From assembly GCA_021816865.1 (NCBI GenBank), contig JAKAWX010000003.1, forward strand, positions 98,681 through 162,680: 64,000 nucleotides of DNA. Direction: 5' to 3'. The position numbers and the translations under genes were made by a program. Under the pieces are notes generated by a model. The model was not told the origin of the DNA. It saw only the letters and a program-made list of their open reading frames with translations, and did not search any database. This stretch comes from Thermoplasmata archaeon. GTDB taxonomy: Archaea > Thermoplasmatota > Thermoplasmata > Lutacidiplasmatales > UBA184. Position 1 is the stretch's first letter, and every line of letters starts with the position of its first letter. Below are positions 1 to 8,369 of the stretch, one piece after another.

Positions 1-2
1 GG

Positions 3-770
3 CGTAGCCTCGAAGGCCGGGTCGCCACGCTCGGCCGGGGCGGCTCCGACTACGCGGCCGCCGGCATCGGCGCGATCCTCGGCGCCTCGCGCGTGGAGCT
101 CGTCAAGCGCCACGTCGCGGTGCTCTCGGCCGACCCGTCCGAGGTCCCCGACGCGCGCCCGATCCCCGAGCTCTCGTACGAGGAGGCGGAGGAGCTCGCC
201 CAGTTCGGCGCGCGGGTCCTCCACCCGCTCACGATCGAGCCCGCGCGGGCCCAGGGTGTCCTGCTGCGCGTGCGCTCGCTCGACGACCCTTCGGTCGTCA
301 CGACGATCTCGCCGGCCCGCCCGGGTCGTCGCAACCGGGCGCTCACGATGCTGGGGCCGCTTCGCCTGTTGCGCCTGAGGGTCCCCGGCGGCCGCCAGCG
401 GCCCGGGATCGTCGCCGAGGTCTCGCACCGCCTCGCCGACGCCGGCGTGAACCTGGTCCAGCTCTACACCTCGTCCGCGCTCCTCTGCCTCGTCCTCGAA
501 CCGCCGCAGGTCGTCGCCGCGATCCGCGCCCTGGCCCCCGTGACGCGGGAGGCCGCGGCGATGGTCGAGGGGCCGCACGCGGTCACCCTCGTGATCGCGA
601 TCGGTGACGGGATCCTCGACGACCTGGACCGGCTTCCCTCGGCCGCCGTGAAGGGCGCCGAGGGGTTCAGCGCCACGCCGCGGGCCCTCTCGGTGGCCGT
701 GCCCGAGGGCCGCGGTCCCGAGGTCCTCCGGGAGCTGCACCGCGCCCTCGTCTCGGAGGCGCCGCCTTGA
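3..770 (+). CDS. Aspartate kinase, C-terminal part (5' truncated by window)
   Basis: The reading frame is open from the window edge, so only the last 255 residues are seen. Aspartate kinase phosphorylates L-aspartate, the first step toward lysine, threonine and methionine. The visible part begins with the nucleotide-binding motif GRGGSDYAA, followed by the family signature ELSYEEAEELAQFGARVLHP, and ends with a region that looks like tandem ACT regulatory domains (for example RPGIVAEVSHRLADAGVNL). The stop codon overlaps the trpE start in TTGA, so it probably belongs to the same transcript as the trp operon. The N-terminal catalytic half lies outside the window. The ORF track's internal ATG at 93 is not the true start. 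Confidence 0.88.
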   Translation, partial: RSLEGRVATLGRGGSDYAAAGIGAILGASRVELVKRHVAVLSADPSEVPDARPIPELSYEEAEELAQFGARVLHPLTIEPARAQGVLLRVRSLDDPSVVTTISPARPGRRNRALTMLGPLRLLRLRVPGGRQRPGIVAEVSHRLADAGVNLVQLYTSSALLCLVLEPPQVVAAIRALAPVTREAAAMVEGPHAVTLVIAIGDGILDDLDRLPSAAVKGAEGFSATPRALSVAVPEGRGPEVLRELHRALVSEAPP

Positions 771-1960
771 GCGATCCCTGGCCGGCGTTCGTCGCGCGCG
801 CCGTCGCGGCCGAGACCGCCGGGTACTTCGAGCGGAGCGCGACGCACGACGCGACCGGTGGCCTCGCGGTCGCGTTCACGCGCGCGGAGGAGATCCGGAC
901 GCTCGGCCCGCGAACGGACCTTGAGGAGCTCTCGCGAGCCACCGAGCGGTTCCTCGGCGGCGGTCGGGGCCGGGCGGTCCTCGGCTACGCCGGGTTCGAG
1001 GCGTTCGGCCTCTTCGAGCCGGCCCTCCGCCGGGTCCCGGGCGGATCGCCGTTCCCTCTCGGCGAGTTCGCGTTCGTCTCCGGCACGACCGTCGGCCGGC
1101 CGCGACGTTCGCGCCCGACACCGCACCCATCCCCGATCGCGATGCGTCCGCTCGAGGACTCGATGCCGCGCCGCCGTTTCGAGGCGAGCGTGCGCCGGCT
1201 CCAGCGAGAGATCCGCGACGGCGAGGCGTACCAGGTCGTCCTCGCCCACCGACGCTCGTGGGCGCGGCCGAACGACCTCCTCGAGCGGGCCGCCCGGCTG
1301 CGCGCGAGCGAGCGGTACGCGTTCTTCTTCTATCTGCGCTTCGGCGACCGCGAGATCGTCGGCGTCTCCCCCGAGTCGGTCGTCGAGGTCGACGGCCCGC
1401 GGGCCGTCATCAACCCGATCGCGGGGACCGTGCCCCTCGGCGCGGGCGCGCGGGGTCGGTTGCCGCTCGAGGTCGACCCGAAGGAGCTCGCCGAGCACCG
1501 GATGCTCGTCGACCTCGCTCGCAACGACCTCGGGCGGATCGCGCGGCCGCGCACGGTCCGACTGCTCTCCCGGGAGCGTCGGGTCCGCTACGCGCGGCTC
1601 GATCACCTCGTGAGCCGCGTCGCGGCCGACCTCGAGCCGAGCGTCGGGCCGTGGGACGCGCTCGCCGCGACGTTCCCCGCGGGGACGGTGAGCGGCGCCC
1701 CCAAGATCCGGGCGACCGAGCTGCTCGAGCGCGAGGAAGGGACGTGGCGGGGCCCGTACGCGGGAGCGGTCGGGCTTCTGCGCCCCGGAGGCCGGGCCGA
1801 TTGGGCCCTCGCCATTCGTACCGGGTTCGCGGTCGGTCCCCGGCTCTACACTGCGGCGGGCGCGGGGATCGTCTACCGCTCGGAGCCGCGGCGCGAGTTC
1901 GCCGAGACGCTCACGAAGCTCGCGCACGTCGAGGAATCCCTCGCGGGGGGCCTCCCGTGA
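767..1960 (+). CDS. trpE: Anthranilate synthase component I
   Basis: Chorismate-binding enzyme of tryptophan synthesis: converts chorismate plus ammonia, supplied by TrpG, to anthranilate. At 397 residues it is short for TrpE, mainly in the N-terminal part. Visible motifs are NPIAGTVPLG (about residue 215), ELAEHRMLVDLARNDLGR (about 245), GTVSGAPK (about 306) and YTAAGAGIVYRSEP (about 363), all typical of the chorismate-utilising fold. I see no clear LLES-type tryptophan-inhibition motif near the N terminus. The start is TTG at 767, overlapping the aspartate kinase stop; its own stop overlaps the trpG GTG. Its position next to trpG favours TrpE over the paralogue PabB. Confidence 0.92.
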   Translation: MSDPWPAFVARAVAAETAGYFERSATHDATGGLAVAFTRAEEIRTLGPRTDLEELSRATERFLGGGRGRAVLGYAGFEAFGLFEPALRRVPGGSPFPLGEFAFVSGTTVGRPRRSRPTPHPSPIAMRPLEDSMPRRRFEASVRRLQREIRDGEAYQVVLAHRRSWARPNDLLERAARLRASERYAFFFYLRFGDREIVGVSPESVVEVDGPRAVINPIAGTVPLGAGARGRLPLEVDPKELAEHRMLVDLARNDLGRIARPRTVRLLSRERRVRYARLDHLVSRVAADLEPSVGPWDALAATFPAGTVSGAPKIRATELLEREEGTWRGPYAGAVGLLRPGGRADWALAIRTGFAVGPRLYTAAGAGIVYRSEPRREFAETLTKLAHVEESLAGGLP

Positions 1961-2538
1961 AGGTCCTGCTGGTCGACCACGAAGACTCGTTCGTGCACAA
2001 CATCGAGCAGGGGCTCGCGGCCCACGGCGCGCGGGTCGAGTGCCTTCGCGCGACGGTGCCGCTGCGCGATGCCGTGCGCGTCGACCCGGACGCGATCGTC
2101 CTCTCCCCTGGGCCGGGCCACCCGGGGGACCGGCGCATCACGGGCCTCGCGCGCACCCTGCTCGACCGGTGGGACCGCGAGCGGCCGTTCCTCGGCGTCT
2201 GCCTCGGGCACCAGCTGATCGGCGAACACTATGGGGCGACGGTCGGTCGCGCGCCCGCCCCGGTGCATGGGGAGCTCTCCGAGCTCGTGCACGACGGCCG
2301 GGGGATCTTCGCCGGGCTCCCGTCGCCGCTCTCCGCGGCCCGCTACCACTCGCTGGTCGTGCGGCCCTCCACGGTCCCGGCCGCCCTCGAGGTCTCGGCC
2401 CGCGGGACGGACGGCCTGATCATGGGCCTCCGGCACCGCCACCGCCCCGTCGAGTCCGTCCAGTTCCACCCGGAATCGTACCTGACGCGCCACGGCCCGA
2501 GGATGCTCGCGAACTTCCTCGAGGAGGCTCGCCGATGA
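1957..2538 (+). CDS. trpG: Anthranilate synthase glutamine amidotransferase subunit
   Basis: Class I glutamine amidotransferase that releases ammonia from glutamine for TrpE. The 193-residue protein starts at GTG 1957, which overlaps the trpE stop (GTGA); the ORF track's longer frame from 1258 is spurious upstream of this point. It has the oxyanion motif SPGPGHP, the nucleophile region GVCLGHQLIGE (Cys near residue 82) and the His-Glu pair in FHPES (about 169-173), so the Cys-His-Glu triad is complete. The N terminus VKVLLVDHEDSFVHNI matches the family. Its stop overlaps the trpD ATG (ATGA), consistent with translational coupling. Confidence 0.93.
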   Translation: MKVLLVDHEDSFVHNIEQGLAAHGARVECLRATVPLRDAVRVDPDAIVLSPGPGHPGDRRITGLARTLLDRWDRERPFLGVCLGHQLIGEHYGATVGRAPAPVHGELSELVHDGRGIFAGLPSPLSAARYHSLVVRPSTVPAALEVSARGTDGLIMGLRHRHRPVESVQFHPESYLTRHGPRMLANFLEEARR

Positions 2539-3569
2539 CCGTCGGCCCGCTCGCCCGCGTCCTCGAGGCCCGGCCGCTCCGGCCCGCGGAGGCGGCCTCC
2601 CTCTTCGACGCGCTCCTCGACCCGGGCGCGACGGACGCGGACCGCGCCGCCCTGCTCGTCGGCCTCGCCGCTCGCCCGCGCACCCCCGCGGAGCTCGCCG
2701 CGTTCGCCCGCGAGATGCGACGGCGCGCCCGGAAGTTCCCCGTCCCGCCGGCCGACGGCGCGGTCGACCTCTGCGGGTCCGGAGGGGCGCGACGCCCGTC
2801 GTTCAACGTCTCGACCGTCAGCGCCTTCGTGGTCGCGGCCGCCGGGACCCCGGTCGTCAAGCACGGTAACCGCAGCGCGAGCGGGCGGTGCGGCTCGAGC
2901 GACCTCCTCGAGGCGCTCGGGCTGCCCGTGACACACTCGGTCGAGTTCGCCCGCGCCTCCTACCGTCGCCACCGCATCGCGTTCCTCCACGCCCCGCTCT
3001 TCCACCCCGCCGCCCACGCGGTCGCACCGGTCCGCAAGCGTCTCGGGATCCCGACGATCTTCAACCGGCTCGGGCCCCTCTCGAACCCGGCGCGCGTTCC
3101 CTACCAGGTCGTGGGCGTCCCCGACCGGGCCTCGGCAGAGGACGTCACGTCGGCCCTCGAGCGGCTCGGCGTGCGTCGGGCGCTCTCGATGGCGTCGGCC
3201 GAAGGATGCGACGAGTTCTCGCCCCGTGCGCTCACGACCGCCGTCGTGCGAGGCGCCGGACGCCGACGCCTCGTCCGCGTGGACCCCCGCCGCCACCTTC
3301 AACCGAGCGAGCGTCGGGGCTCGTGGGACGCGCTCGACCCGCCCGCTGCCGCCGACGAGGCGGAGCGGATCCTCGCCGGGGGCGACGGCGCCCGCCGCGG
3401 CTCGGTCCTGCTCACGAGCGCCGCGGCGCTCTGGGTCGCGGACCGGGTCCCGACGCTCTCGGCCGGGGTCGATTGGGCCCGCGAAGCGCTCGACGGGGGT
3501 CGAGCGGAAGAGCTCCTTCGCTCGCTGCGCGACCTCGCCCGCGGATTCGGGCGCCCGGGAGGCGCGTGA
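2535..3569 (+). CDS. trpD: Anthranilate phosphoribosyltransferase
   Basis: Transfers phosphoribosyl from PRPP to anthranilate, the second dedicated step of tryptophan synthesis. The 344-residue protein starts at ATG 2535 inside the trpG stop. Family landmarks are the glycine-rich PRPP loop in DLCGSGG (about residue 80), FNVSTVSAFVVAAAG, KHGNRSASGRCGSSDLLEALG (about 110) and IPTIFNRLGPLSNPA, followed by the usual C-terminal alpha/beta domain. The length is normal. It is separated from trpC by a couple of bases. Confidence 0.93.
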   Translation: MTVGPLARVLEARPLRPAEAASLFDALLDPGATDADRAALLVGLAARPRTPAELAAFAREMRRRARKFPVPPADGAVDLCGSGGARRPSFNVSTVSAFVVAAAGTPVVKHGNRSASGRCGSSDLLEALGLPVTHSVEFARASYRRHRIAFLHAPLFHPAAHAVAPVRKRLGIPTIFNRLGPLSNPARVPYQVVGVPDRASAEDVTSALERLGVRRALSMASAEGCDEFSPRALTTAVVRGAGRRRLVRVDPRRHLQPSERRGSWDALDPPAAADEAERILAGGDGARRGSVLLTSAAALWVADRVPTLSAGVDWAREALDGGRAEELLRSLRDLARGFGRPGGA

Positions 3570-3571
3570 CG

Positions 3572-4378
3572 ATGGGGTTCATCGAGGAGGTCGTGCGCGC
3601 CGTGCGCGAGGAGGTCGCGCGCCCCACCTACCTCGCGCAGCTGCCCGCGGTCCCGCCCGCCGCCCGGCCGAGCCTTCGCGCCGCGGTCGAGCGCGACGCG
3701 GCCCGCGGCGCGGTGCTCGTGGAGTACAAGCGGGTCTCGCCCGGTCGGACCGACCCGCGGCTTCCCTCGCGTTCGGTCCCTGAGTTCGTCGAATCGATGC
3801 GAGGGGCGGGTGTCACGGGGTACTCCTGCCTCGCGACCCGCTCGCGCTTCGACGGCTCGCCGGCCGACGTGGCGGCGCTGGCCCGGTCCTCCGGTCGGCC
3901 GCTCCTCTTCAAGGACTTCGTCGTCGACCCGCGGCAGGTCGAGGCGGCCCGGCGCGCCGGCGCGAGCGCGGTCCTCCTGATCGCGCGCCTCGCCCGCGAG
4001 GGCCATCTCGATCGCTCCCTCGCGGAGCTTTCGCGCGCCGCCCACGACGCCGGTCTCGAAGTACTGCTCGAGTTCCACGGGAAGGCAGAATTAAGTGAGG
4101 CGGCGGGCGTGGCCGCCGAGATGTACGGAGTGAACGTGCGCGACCTCGACACCCTGCGGCTCGAGCGCGAGACCGCGGAGACGACGATCGCCGCGGCGCG
4201 GGACCGGGGCTTCCGGCCGCTCCTCGGCCTGAGCGGCGTCGAGGGACCCGAGGACGCCGGCCGGTTCTGGCGGGCGGGGGTCGACGGGATCCTCGTCGGC
4301 ACCGCGGTGGCGAGAGCGCCGGATCCCGGGGCCTTCCTCGACACGCTGCGAGCGACCCGTTCCGGAGGCCCCCGGTGA
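3572..4378 (+). CDS. trpC: Indole-3-glycerol phosphate synthase
   Basis: TIM-barrel enzyme that closes the indole ring to form indole-3-glycerol phosphate. The 268-residue frame starts at ATG 3572; GTG 3566 is an alternative. Compared with Sulfolobus IGPS, the catalytic Glu and Lys appear in EYKRVSP, the catalytic Lys in LFKDFVVD, the second Glu in LLEFH and the Asn in GVNVRD. The motif normally AESGI is GLSGV here, so the position usually held by Glu is Leu while the Ser remains. The stop overlaps the trpF GTG (GTGA). Operon position leaves little doubt about the role. Confidence 0.9.
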   Translation: MGFIEEVVRAVREEVARPTYLAQLPAVPPAARPSLRAAVERDAARGAVLVEYKRVSPGRTDPRLPSRSVPEFVESMRGAGVTGYSCLATRSRFDGSPADVAALARSSGRPLLFKDFVVDPRQVEAARRAGASAVLLIARLAREGHLDRSLAELSRAAHDAGLEVLLEFHGKAELSEAAGVAAEMYGVNVRDLDTLRLERETAETTIAAARDRGFRPLLGLSGVEGPEDAGRFWRAGVDGILVGTAVARAPDPGAFLDTLRATRSGGPR

Positions 4379-5022
4379 AGACGTTCGTCAAGTTCTGCGG
4401 TCTCTCCGAGCCGGCACACGTGGCGCTCGCCCCGGCGGGCGGAGCCGCGGGGTTCGTGATCGAGGTCCCGGGCTCTCCCCGCTCCGTCTCCTGCGAGCGG
4501 GCCGCCGAGCTCATCGGTCACCTCCCCTCGGAGGCGGAGGCGTGGGCGGTCGTCGTCCGGCCGACGCCCGAGCTCGTCCGCCGGCTCTTCGAGGAGGTCG
4601 GGGTCGACCGGATCCAGGTTTACGGCGAGGTCCCCGCCGGCCTCGATTTCCTCGAGATCCACCACCTGGTACCGTCGGTCCCGATACCGCCCTCCGCGGG
4701 CGAATCCCCGCCGCCGGCGATCCCGCCCGCCGAGGACTACCCTCGGATCCATCTCGACGCCGCGGGCCAGCCGCTCCCCGGGGGCAGCGGCGTGCGCCCC
4801 GACTGGGAGGTCTGCGCGCGGATCGTCGACGCGCATCCCGGCCGCAAGTTCGTTCTCGCCGGCGGGCTCACGCCGGAATCGGTGGGCGACGCGCTCGCGA
4901 CCGTCCGTCCGTGGGGTGTCGATGTCTCCTCCGGTATCGAAAGCGCCCCCGGCGTGAAGGACCCCGAGAAGATGCGCGCGTTCGTCCGCGCGGTCGAGGA
5001 GTTCGAGCACGGCCATGCCTAG
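4375..5022 (+). CDS. trpF: Phosphoribosylanthranilate isomerase
   Basis: Performs the Amadori rearrangement of phosphoribosylanthranilate to CdRP. The 215-residue TIM-barrel protein starts at GTG 4375 overlapping trpC. The catalytic Cys is in VKFCGL (residue 8) and the general acid Asp lies in IHLDA; GGSG and [11 protein letters not shown] form the phosphate-binding part, and DVSSGIE is the typical C-terminal strand. A proline-rich insertion ([15 protein letters not shown]) sits in the middle. The gene overlaps the start of trpB by 8 nt. Confidence 0.88.
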   Translation: MKTFVKFCGLSEPAHVALAPAGGAAGFVIEVPGSPRSVSCERAAELIGHLPSEAEAWAVVVRPTPELVRRLFEEVGVDRIQVYGEVPAGLDFLEIHHLVPSVPIPPSAGESPPPAIPPAEDYPRIHLDAAGQPLPGGSGVRPDWEVCARIVDAHPGRKFVLAGGLTPESVGDALATVRPWGVDVSSGIESAPGVKDPEKMRAFVRAVEEFEHGHA

Positions 5023-6175
5023 ACGCTACGGCCCGTACGGGGGAGCGTTCGTTCCCGAGACGCTCGTGCCCGCGCTCGACGAGCTCGAGCGGACGTGGCG
5101 CACGGCGCGCCGGGACCCTGGTTTCCGCCGCGAGCTCCGACGGCTCTCCGAGACGCTCGGCGGACGGCCCACGCCCCTCTACTTCGCCCGGAACCTCACC
5201 CGGCGGGGGCGCGGCGCCGAGATCTGGCTGAAGCGCGAGGACCTCCTCCACACCGGGGCCCACAAGTTCAACAACGCCCTGGGCCAGGGCCTGCTCGCCC
5301 GCCGGATGGGCAAGCCCCGCCTCATCGCGGAGACCGGGGCCGGCCAGCACGGGGTGGCGACGGCGATGATCGGCGCGGCGCTCGGGCTCACGACCGAGGT
5401 CTACATGGGCGAGGTCGACATGGAACGACAGAAGCCGAACGTCGAGCGAATGCGATTGCTCGGCGCGACGGTCGTTCCGGTCCGCACCGGGAGCCGGACG
5501 CTCAAGGACGCGATCAACGCCGCGCTGCGCGACTGGATCGCGAACGTCCGGACGACGCACTACCTCCTCGGCTCGGCGGTGGGCCCGTTCCCTTTCCCGG
5601 CGATCGTCGCCGACTTCCAGAGCGTGATCGGCCGCGAGATCCGGTGGCAGTCGGTCCGCGCCTTCGGGCGGCTCCCCGACCTCGCGGTCGCGTGCGTCGG
5701 CGGCGGCTCAAACGCGATCGGGACCTTCCGTCCGCTGCTTCGCACGTCCGTCGAGCTCCTCGGCGTGGAGGCGGGGGGACGGCCGGGATCGGTGGGCGCG
5801 GCGTCGCTCTCCCGAGGCCGTCCGGGCGTCCTGCACGGAACGTACTCCTACCTCCTCCAGGACGAGGAGGGCCAGGTCCGAGAGACCGAGAGCGTCTCGG
5901 CCGGCCTCGATTATGCGGGCGTCGGTCCGGAGCACGCGTTCCTGCACGACTCGGGGCGAGCGCGCTACGTCGCGGTCCACGACCGCGACGCGCTCGCCGC
6001 GTTCCACTGGGTCGCGGAGGACGAGGGGATCCTCCCCGCGCTCGAGCCGTCCCACGCCGTCTATGCGGCGGTCCGGGAGGCCCGCCGGCGGCCGAAGGGA
6101 CAGCACATCGTCGTCACGCTCTCGGGACGGGGCGACAAGGATCTCGGGGTGGTGACCGCGCATGCGGCTCGATAG
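5015..6175 (+). CDS. trpB: Tryptophan synthase beta chain
   Basis: PLP enzyme condensing indole and serine to tryptophan. The 386-residue protein has the N-terminal signature [15 protein letters not shown], the PLP lysine in [11 protein letters not shown] (about residue 82), [10 protein letters not shown], the phosphate-binding [10 protein letters not shown] (about 228) and the C-terminal SGRGDKDL. These features indicate the canonical TrpB1 form that pairs with TrpA rather than the TrpB2 type. ATG 5015 lies inside the trpF end and the stop lies inside trpA, giving a continuously overlapping operon. Confidence 0.95.
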   Translation: MPRRYGPYGGAFVPETLVPALDELERTWRTARRDPGFRRELRRLSETLGGRPTPLYFARNLTRRGRGAEIWLKREDLLHTGAHKFNNALGQGLLARRMGKPRLIAETGAGQHGVATAMIGAALGLTTEVYMGEVDMERQKPNVERMRLLGATVVPVRTGSRTLKDAINAALRDWIANVRTTHYLLGSAVGPFPFPAIVADFQSVIGREIRWQSVRAFGRLPDLAVACVGGGSNAIGTFRPLLRTSVELLGVEAGGRPGSVGAASLSRGRPGVLHGTYSYLLQDEEGQVRETESVSAGLDYAGVGPEHAFLHDSGRARYVAVHDRDALAAFHWVAEDEGILPALEPSHAVYAAVREARRRPKGQHIVVTLSGRGDKDLGVVTAHAAR

Positions 6176-6944
6176 CGCGCTGCGCGACGCCCGGGAGCGG
6201 GGCGACCCGATCGTCGTTCCGTACCTGGTCGTAGACCGGGCCCGACACGCGGGGCTTTCCGCGACCGTGCGGGCCCTTCGCGGGGCCGGCGCGACGGCGC
6301 TCGAGCTCGGCTTCCCGTTCTCCGACCCGATCGCCGACGGGCCGGTCCTCGAGGCCGCGTCCGACCGGGCGCTCCGGGGAGGCACTCGATGGGAGGACCT
6401 GAGGGCGGCCGCGCGCGCGGCGACCGCCCACCTCCCGAGCGCGGCGATGACGTACGCGAACCCGGTCCTTCGCCGCGGCCGGGAGCGCGCGCTCGCCGAG
6501 CTCGCGTCGGACGGTCTCTCCGGCCTGATCGTCCCCGACCTCTCGCTCGAGGAGGCGGCGCCGTGGCGACGGGCCTCGGACCGCGCCGGGATCTCCCTCG
6601 TCCTGATGGCGGCCCCCGGCGGTTCGGCGGAGCGCGTCCGCTCGATCGCGACGGTCTCCCGCGGTTTCCTCTACGTCGTCTCCCGCTACGGAACGACGGG
6701 CCGCTCGGGAACGGGCTCGGCCGTCAACCTGGCCCCGATCGTCCGGGCCGCCCGCCGGGCCGCCCCCGACCTCCCCGTGCTCGTCGGCTTCGGTATCCGC
6801 GACCGCCGGACCGCCGAGCGGGCGCTCGACTTCGGCGCCGACGGCGTCGTGGTCGGAAGCGCGCTCGAGGAGGCGATCGCCCGGGACCCCGACCCGGAGT
6901 CGGTCGGGAAGTGGTTCGCTGGGCTCGTGCCCCGTCCGCGCTAG
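6162..6944 (+). CDS. trpA: Tryptophan synthase alpha chain
   Basis: Cleaves indole-3-glycerol phosphate to indole and glyceraldehyde 3-phosphate, passing indole to TrpB. The 260-residue TIM barrel contains [14 protein letters not shown] with the catalytic Glu and Asp, the loop region [13 protein letters not shown] and the phosphate-binding [15 protein letters not shown] followed by [14 protein letters not shown] 6162 overlaps trpB by 14 nt. It is the last gene of the operon; a 65-nt gap separates it from the convergent transporter gene, and I see no strong T-rich terminator there. Confidence 0.93.
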   Translation: MRLDSALRDARERGDPIVVPYLVVDRARHAGLSATVRALRGAGATALELGFPFSDPIADGPVLEAASDRALRGGTRWEDLRAAARAATAHLPSAAMTYANPVLRRGRERALAELASDGLSGLIVPDLSLEEAAPWRRASDRAGISLVLMAAPGGSAERVRSIATVSRGFLYVVSRYGTTGRSGTGSAVNLAPIVRAARRAAPDLPVLVGFGIRDRRTAERALDFGADGVVVGSALEEAIARDPDPESVGKWFAGLVPRPR

Positions 6945-7009
6945 GGTCCGGGGGCGGGCCGCCGCGACGCCGGGCCCGGTCGGCTCCCTCCGCGCCCCAT
7001 CGGCGCGGG

Positions 7010-8215
7010 CTAGAGCACGGCGAGGACGCCGCAGGCGACCACCGACGCGAGGCTCGCCCAGTACGCGACCCGCCAGACGCCCGTCGAGGCGTGCGCCCCC
7101 ATGACCTCGAGGTCGGACGCGAGCAGGCCGACCGCGATCCCGGGTCCCGCGAGGACGAAGACGAGCAGGATCATCAGGACGAGGACGATACCGAGGAGGT
7201 GGGGGAAAAGGAACGGCACGACCACCGCGGGCGCGCTCTCGAGCGTGTACACCCAGAACGTCCGGCGACGCGAGATCCCCAGCGCTTCCGCGACGCCCCA
7301 CGCGCTCCCGAGCGAGATCACCACGAGCGCGAGGAACGCCGCGGCGACCAGGCCGATACCGAAGGCGTACGGCAAGAGGCGCCCGCCGACCGCCCCGAGC
7401 GCGTTCGTGAGCCCGTCGGTCGCGAAGAGGTCCGACCCCGCGGGCATCCCGGCCCCGAGGAGGAGGAACGCCACCATGAGAAGCTCGCTCGCGACCGCGC
7501 CGACGAGGGTCCCGACGCGTACGCTCCGCACGCTCACGTTCCCCCTCTCCGCGGTCGCGCTCGACTGGTAGAACAGCATGAACGGCATCACGACCGCCCC
7601 GGCGTTGGCCGCGACCAGGAAGACGAACGAGGGGGTCATCGGGAGCTCGATCGGGCTCGACGGGAGCGGGCCGCGCAGGAGGAGCGCCGAGCCGACCGCG
7701 AGGACGAACGCGATCGACACGCCGACCAGGATCCGCTCGACCCAGACGTACCGGCCCCGGGCGACGAGCCCCACATGGACGAGGAACGCCGTGGGGACCG
7801 AGATCAGGAGCGGGACGCCGAAGATCGATAGGCCGATGGCGATCCCCGCGTACTCGGCGACGTAACTCGCGACGTCCGCGACCGCCACCGGTAGCGCGAG
7901 CGCGAGGCTCGCGGAGCGCGACCTCGTGGCGCGGACGAGCTCGCCGATCCCCCGGCCGGTGACCGCCCCCACCCGCCCGGCGGCCTCCTGGACGAAGAAG
8001 AGCGGGACGACGAGCAGGAGGAGGAACCCGATGAGGTCGTACCGGTACGCGGCCCCCGATTCGAGGCTCGTGAGGATGCTCGCCGCGTCGACGTCCGCGA
8101 TCATCACGAGCCAGGCGGGGCCCCACGACTTGAGCCAGTGCTCAGACGGCCGATCGGCTCTCCCCTCCGGGCCGAAACGGTCGCCATCGGGAACCCTGCC
8201 CCGATCTAGGGTCAT
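7010..8215 (-). CDS. Nramp-related metal-ion transporter with atypical motifs
   Basis: Polytopic membrane protein of 401 residues with about eleven hydrophobic segments, matching the Nramp (SLC11) family in layout. In canonical Nramp proteins the metal site is built from DPGN in TM1 and an MPH-type motif in TM6. Here the TM1 motif reads IADVDAASILT and the TM6 motif reads VVMPFMLFYQSSA, so the Asn and His are absent while the Asp and a Met-Pro pair remain. Metal selectivity therefore cannot be assumed to be Mn/Fe. It is the last gene of the minus-strand run, 154 nt after endA, and may have its own promoter. Confidence 0.75.
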   Translation of the reverse strand: MTLDRGRVPDGDRFGPEGRADRPSEHWLKSWGPAWLVMIADVDAASILTSLESGAAYRYDLIGFLLLLVVPLFFVQEAAGRVGAVTGRGIGELVRATRSRSASLALALPVAVADVASYVAEYAGIAIGLSIFGVPLLISVPTAFLVHVGLVARGRYVWVERILVGVSIAFVLAVGSALLLRGPLPSSPIELPMTPSFVFLVAANAGAVVMPFMLFYQSSATAERGNVSVRSVRVGTLVGAVASELLMVAFLLLGAGMPAGSDLFATDGLTNALGAVGGRLLPYAFGIGLVAAAFLALVVISLGSAWGVAEALGISRRRTFWVYTLESAPAVVVPFLFPHLLGIVLVLMILLVFVLAGPGIAVGLLASDLEVMGAHASTGVWRVAYWASLASVVACGVLAVL

Positions 8216-8369
8216 CGCACCTCCCGGGGGCCCCGAGAGCCCCGCCGGCAGAACCGGCGCCCCGGGAACGGATAACGCGGAGGTTGGGGAGAATCCACTT
8301 CCGCCCGACCGGAGGTCCTCGGGCCGACGGGAGCCCGCCCGGCGCGACCGTCGGCGGTCTTCGGTTCGC

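Noticed and set aside
464-1927. 487-residue minus-strand ORF over trpE
   Set aside because: Arg/Pro/Ala-rich random composition, antisense to a well-conserved enzyme; typical shadow ORF in GC-rich DNA.
6114-8126. 670-residue minus-strand ORF over trpA and the Nramp gene
   Set aside because: Composition is extremely Arg/Gly-rich with no motifs; both real genes use other frames.
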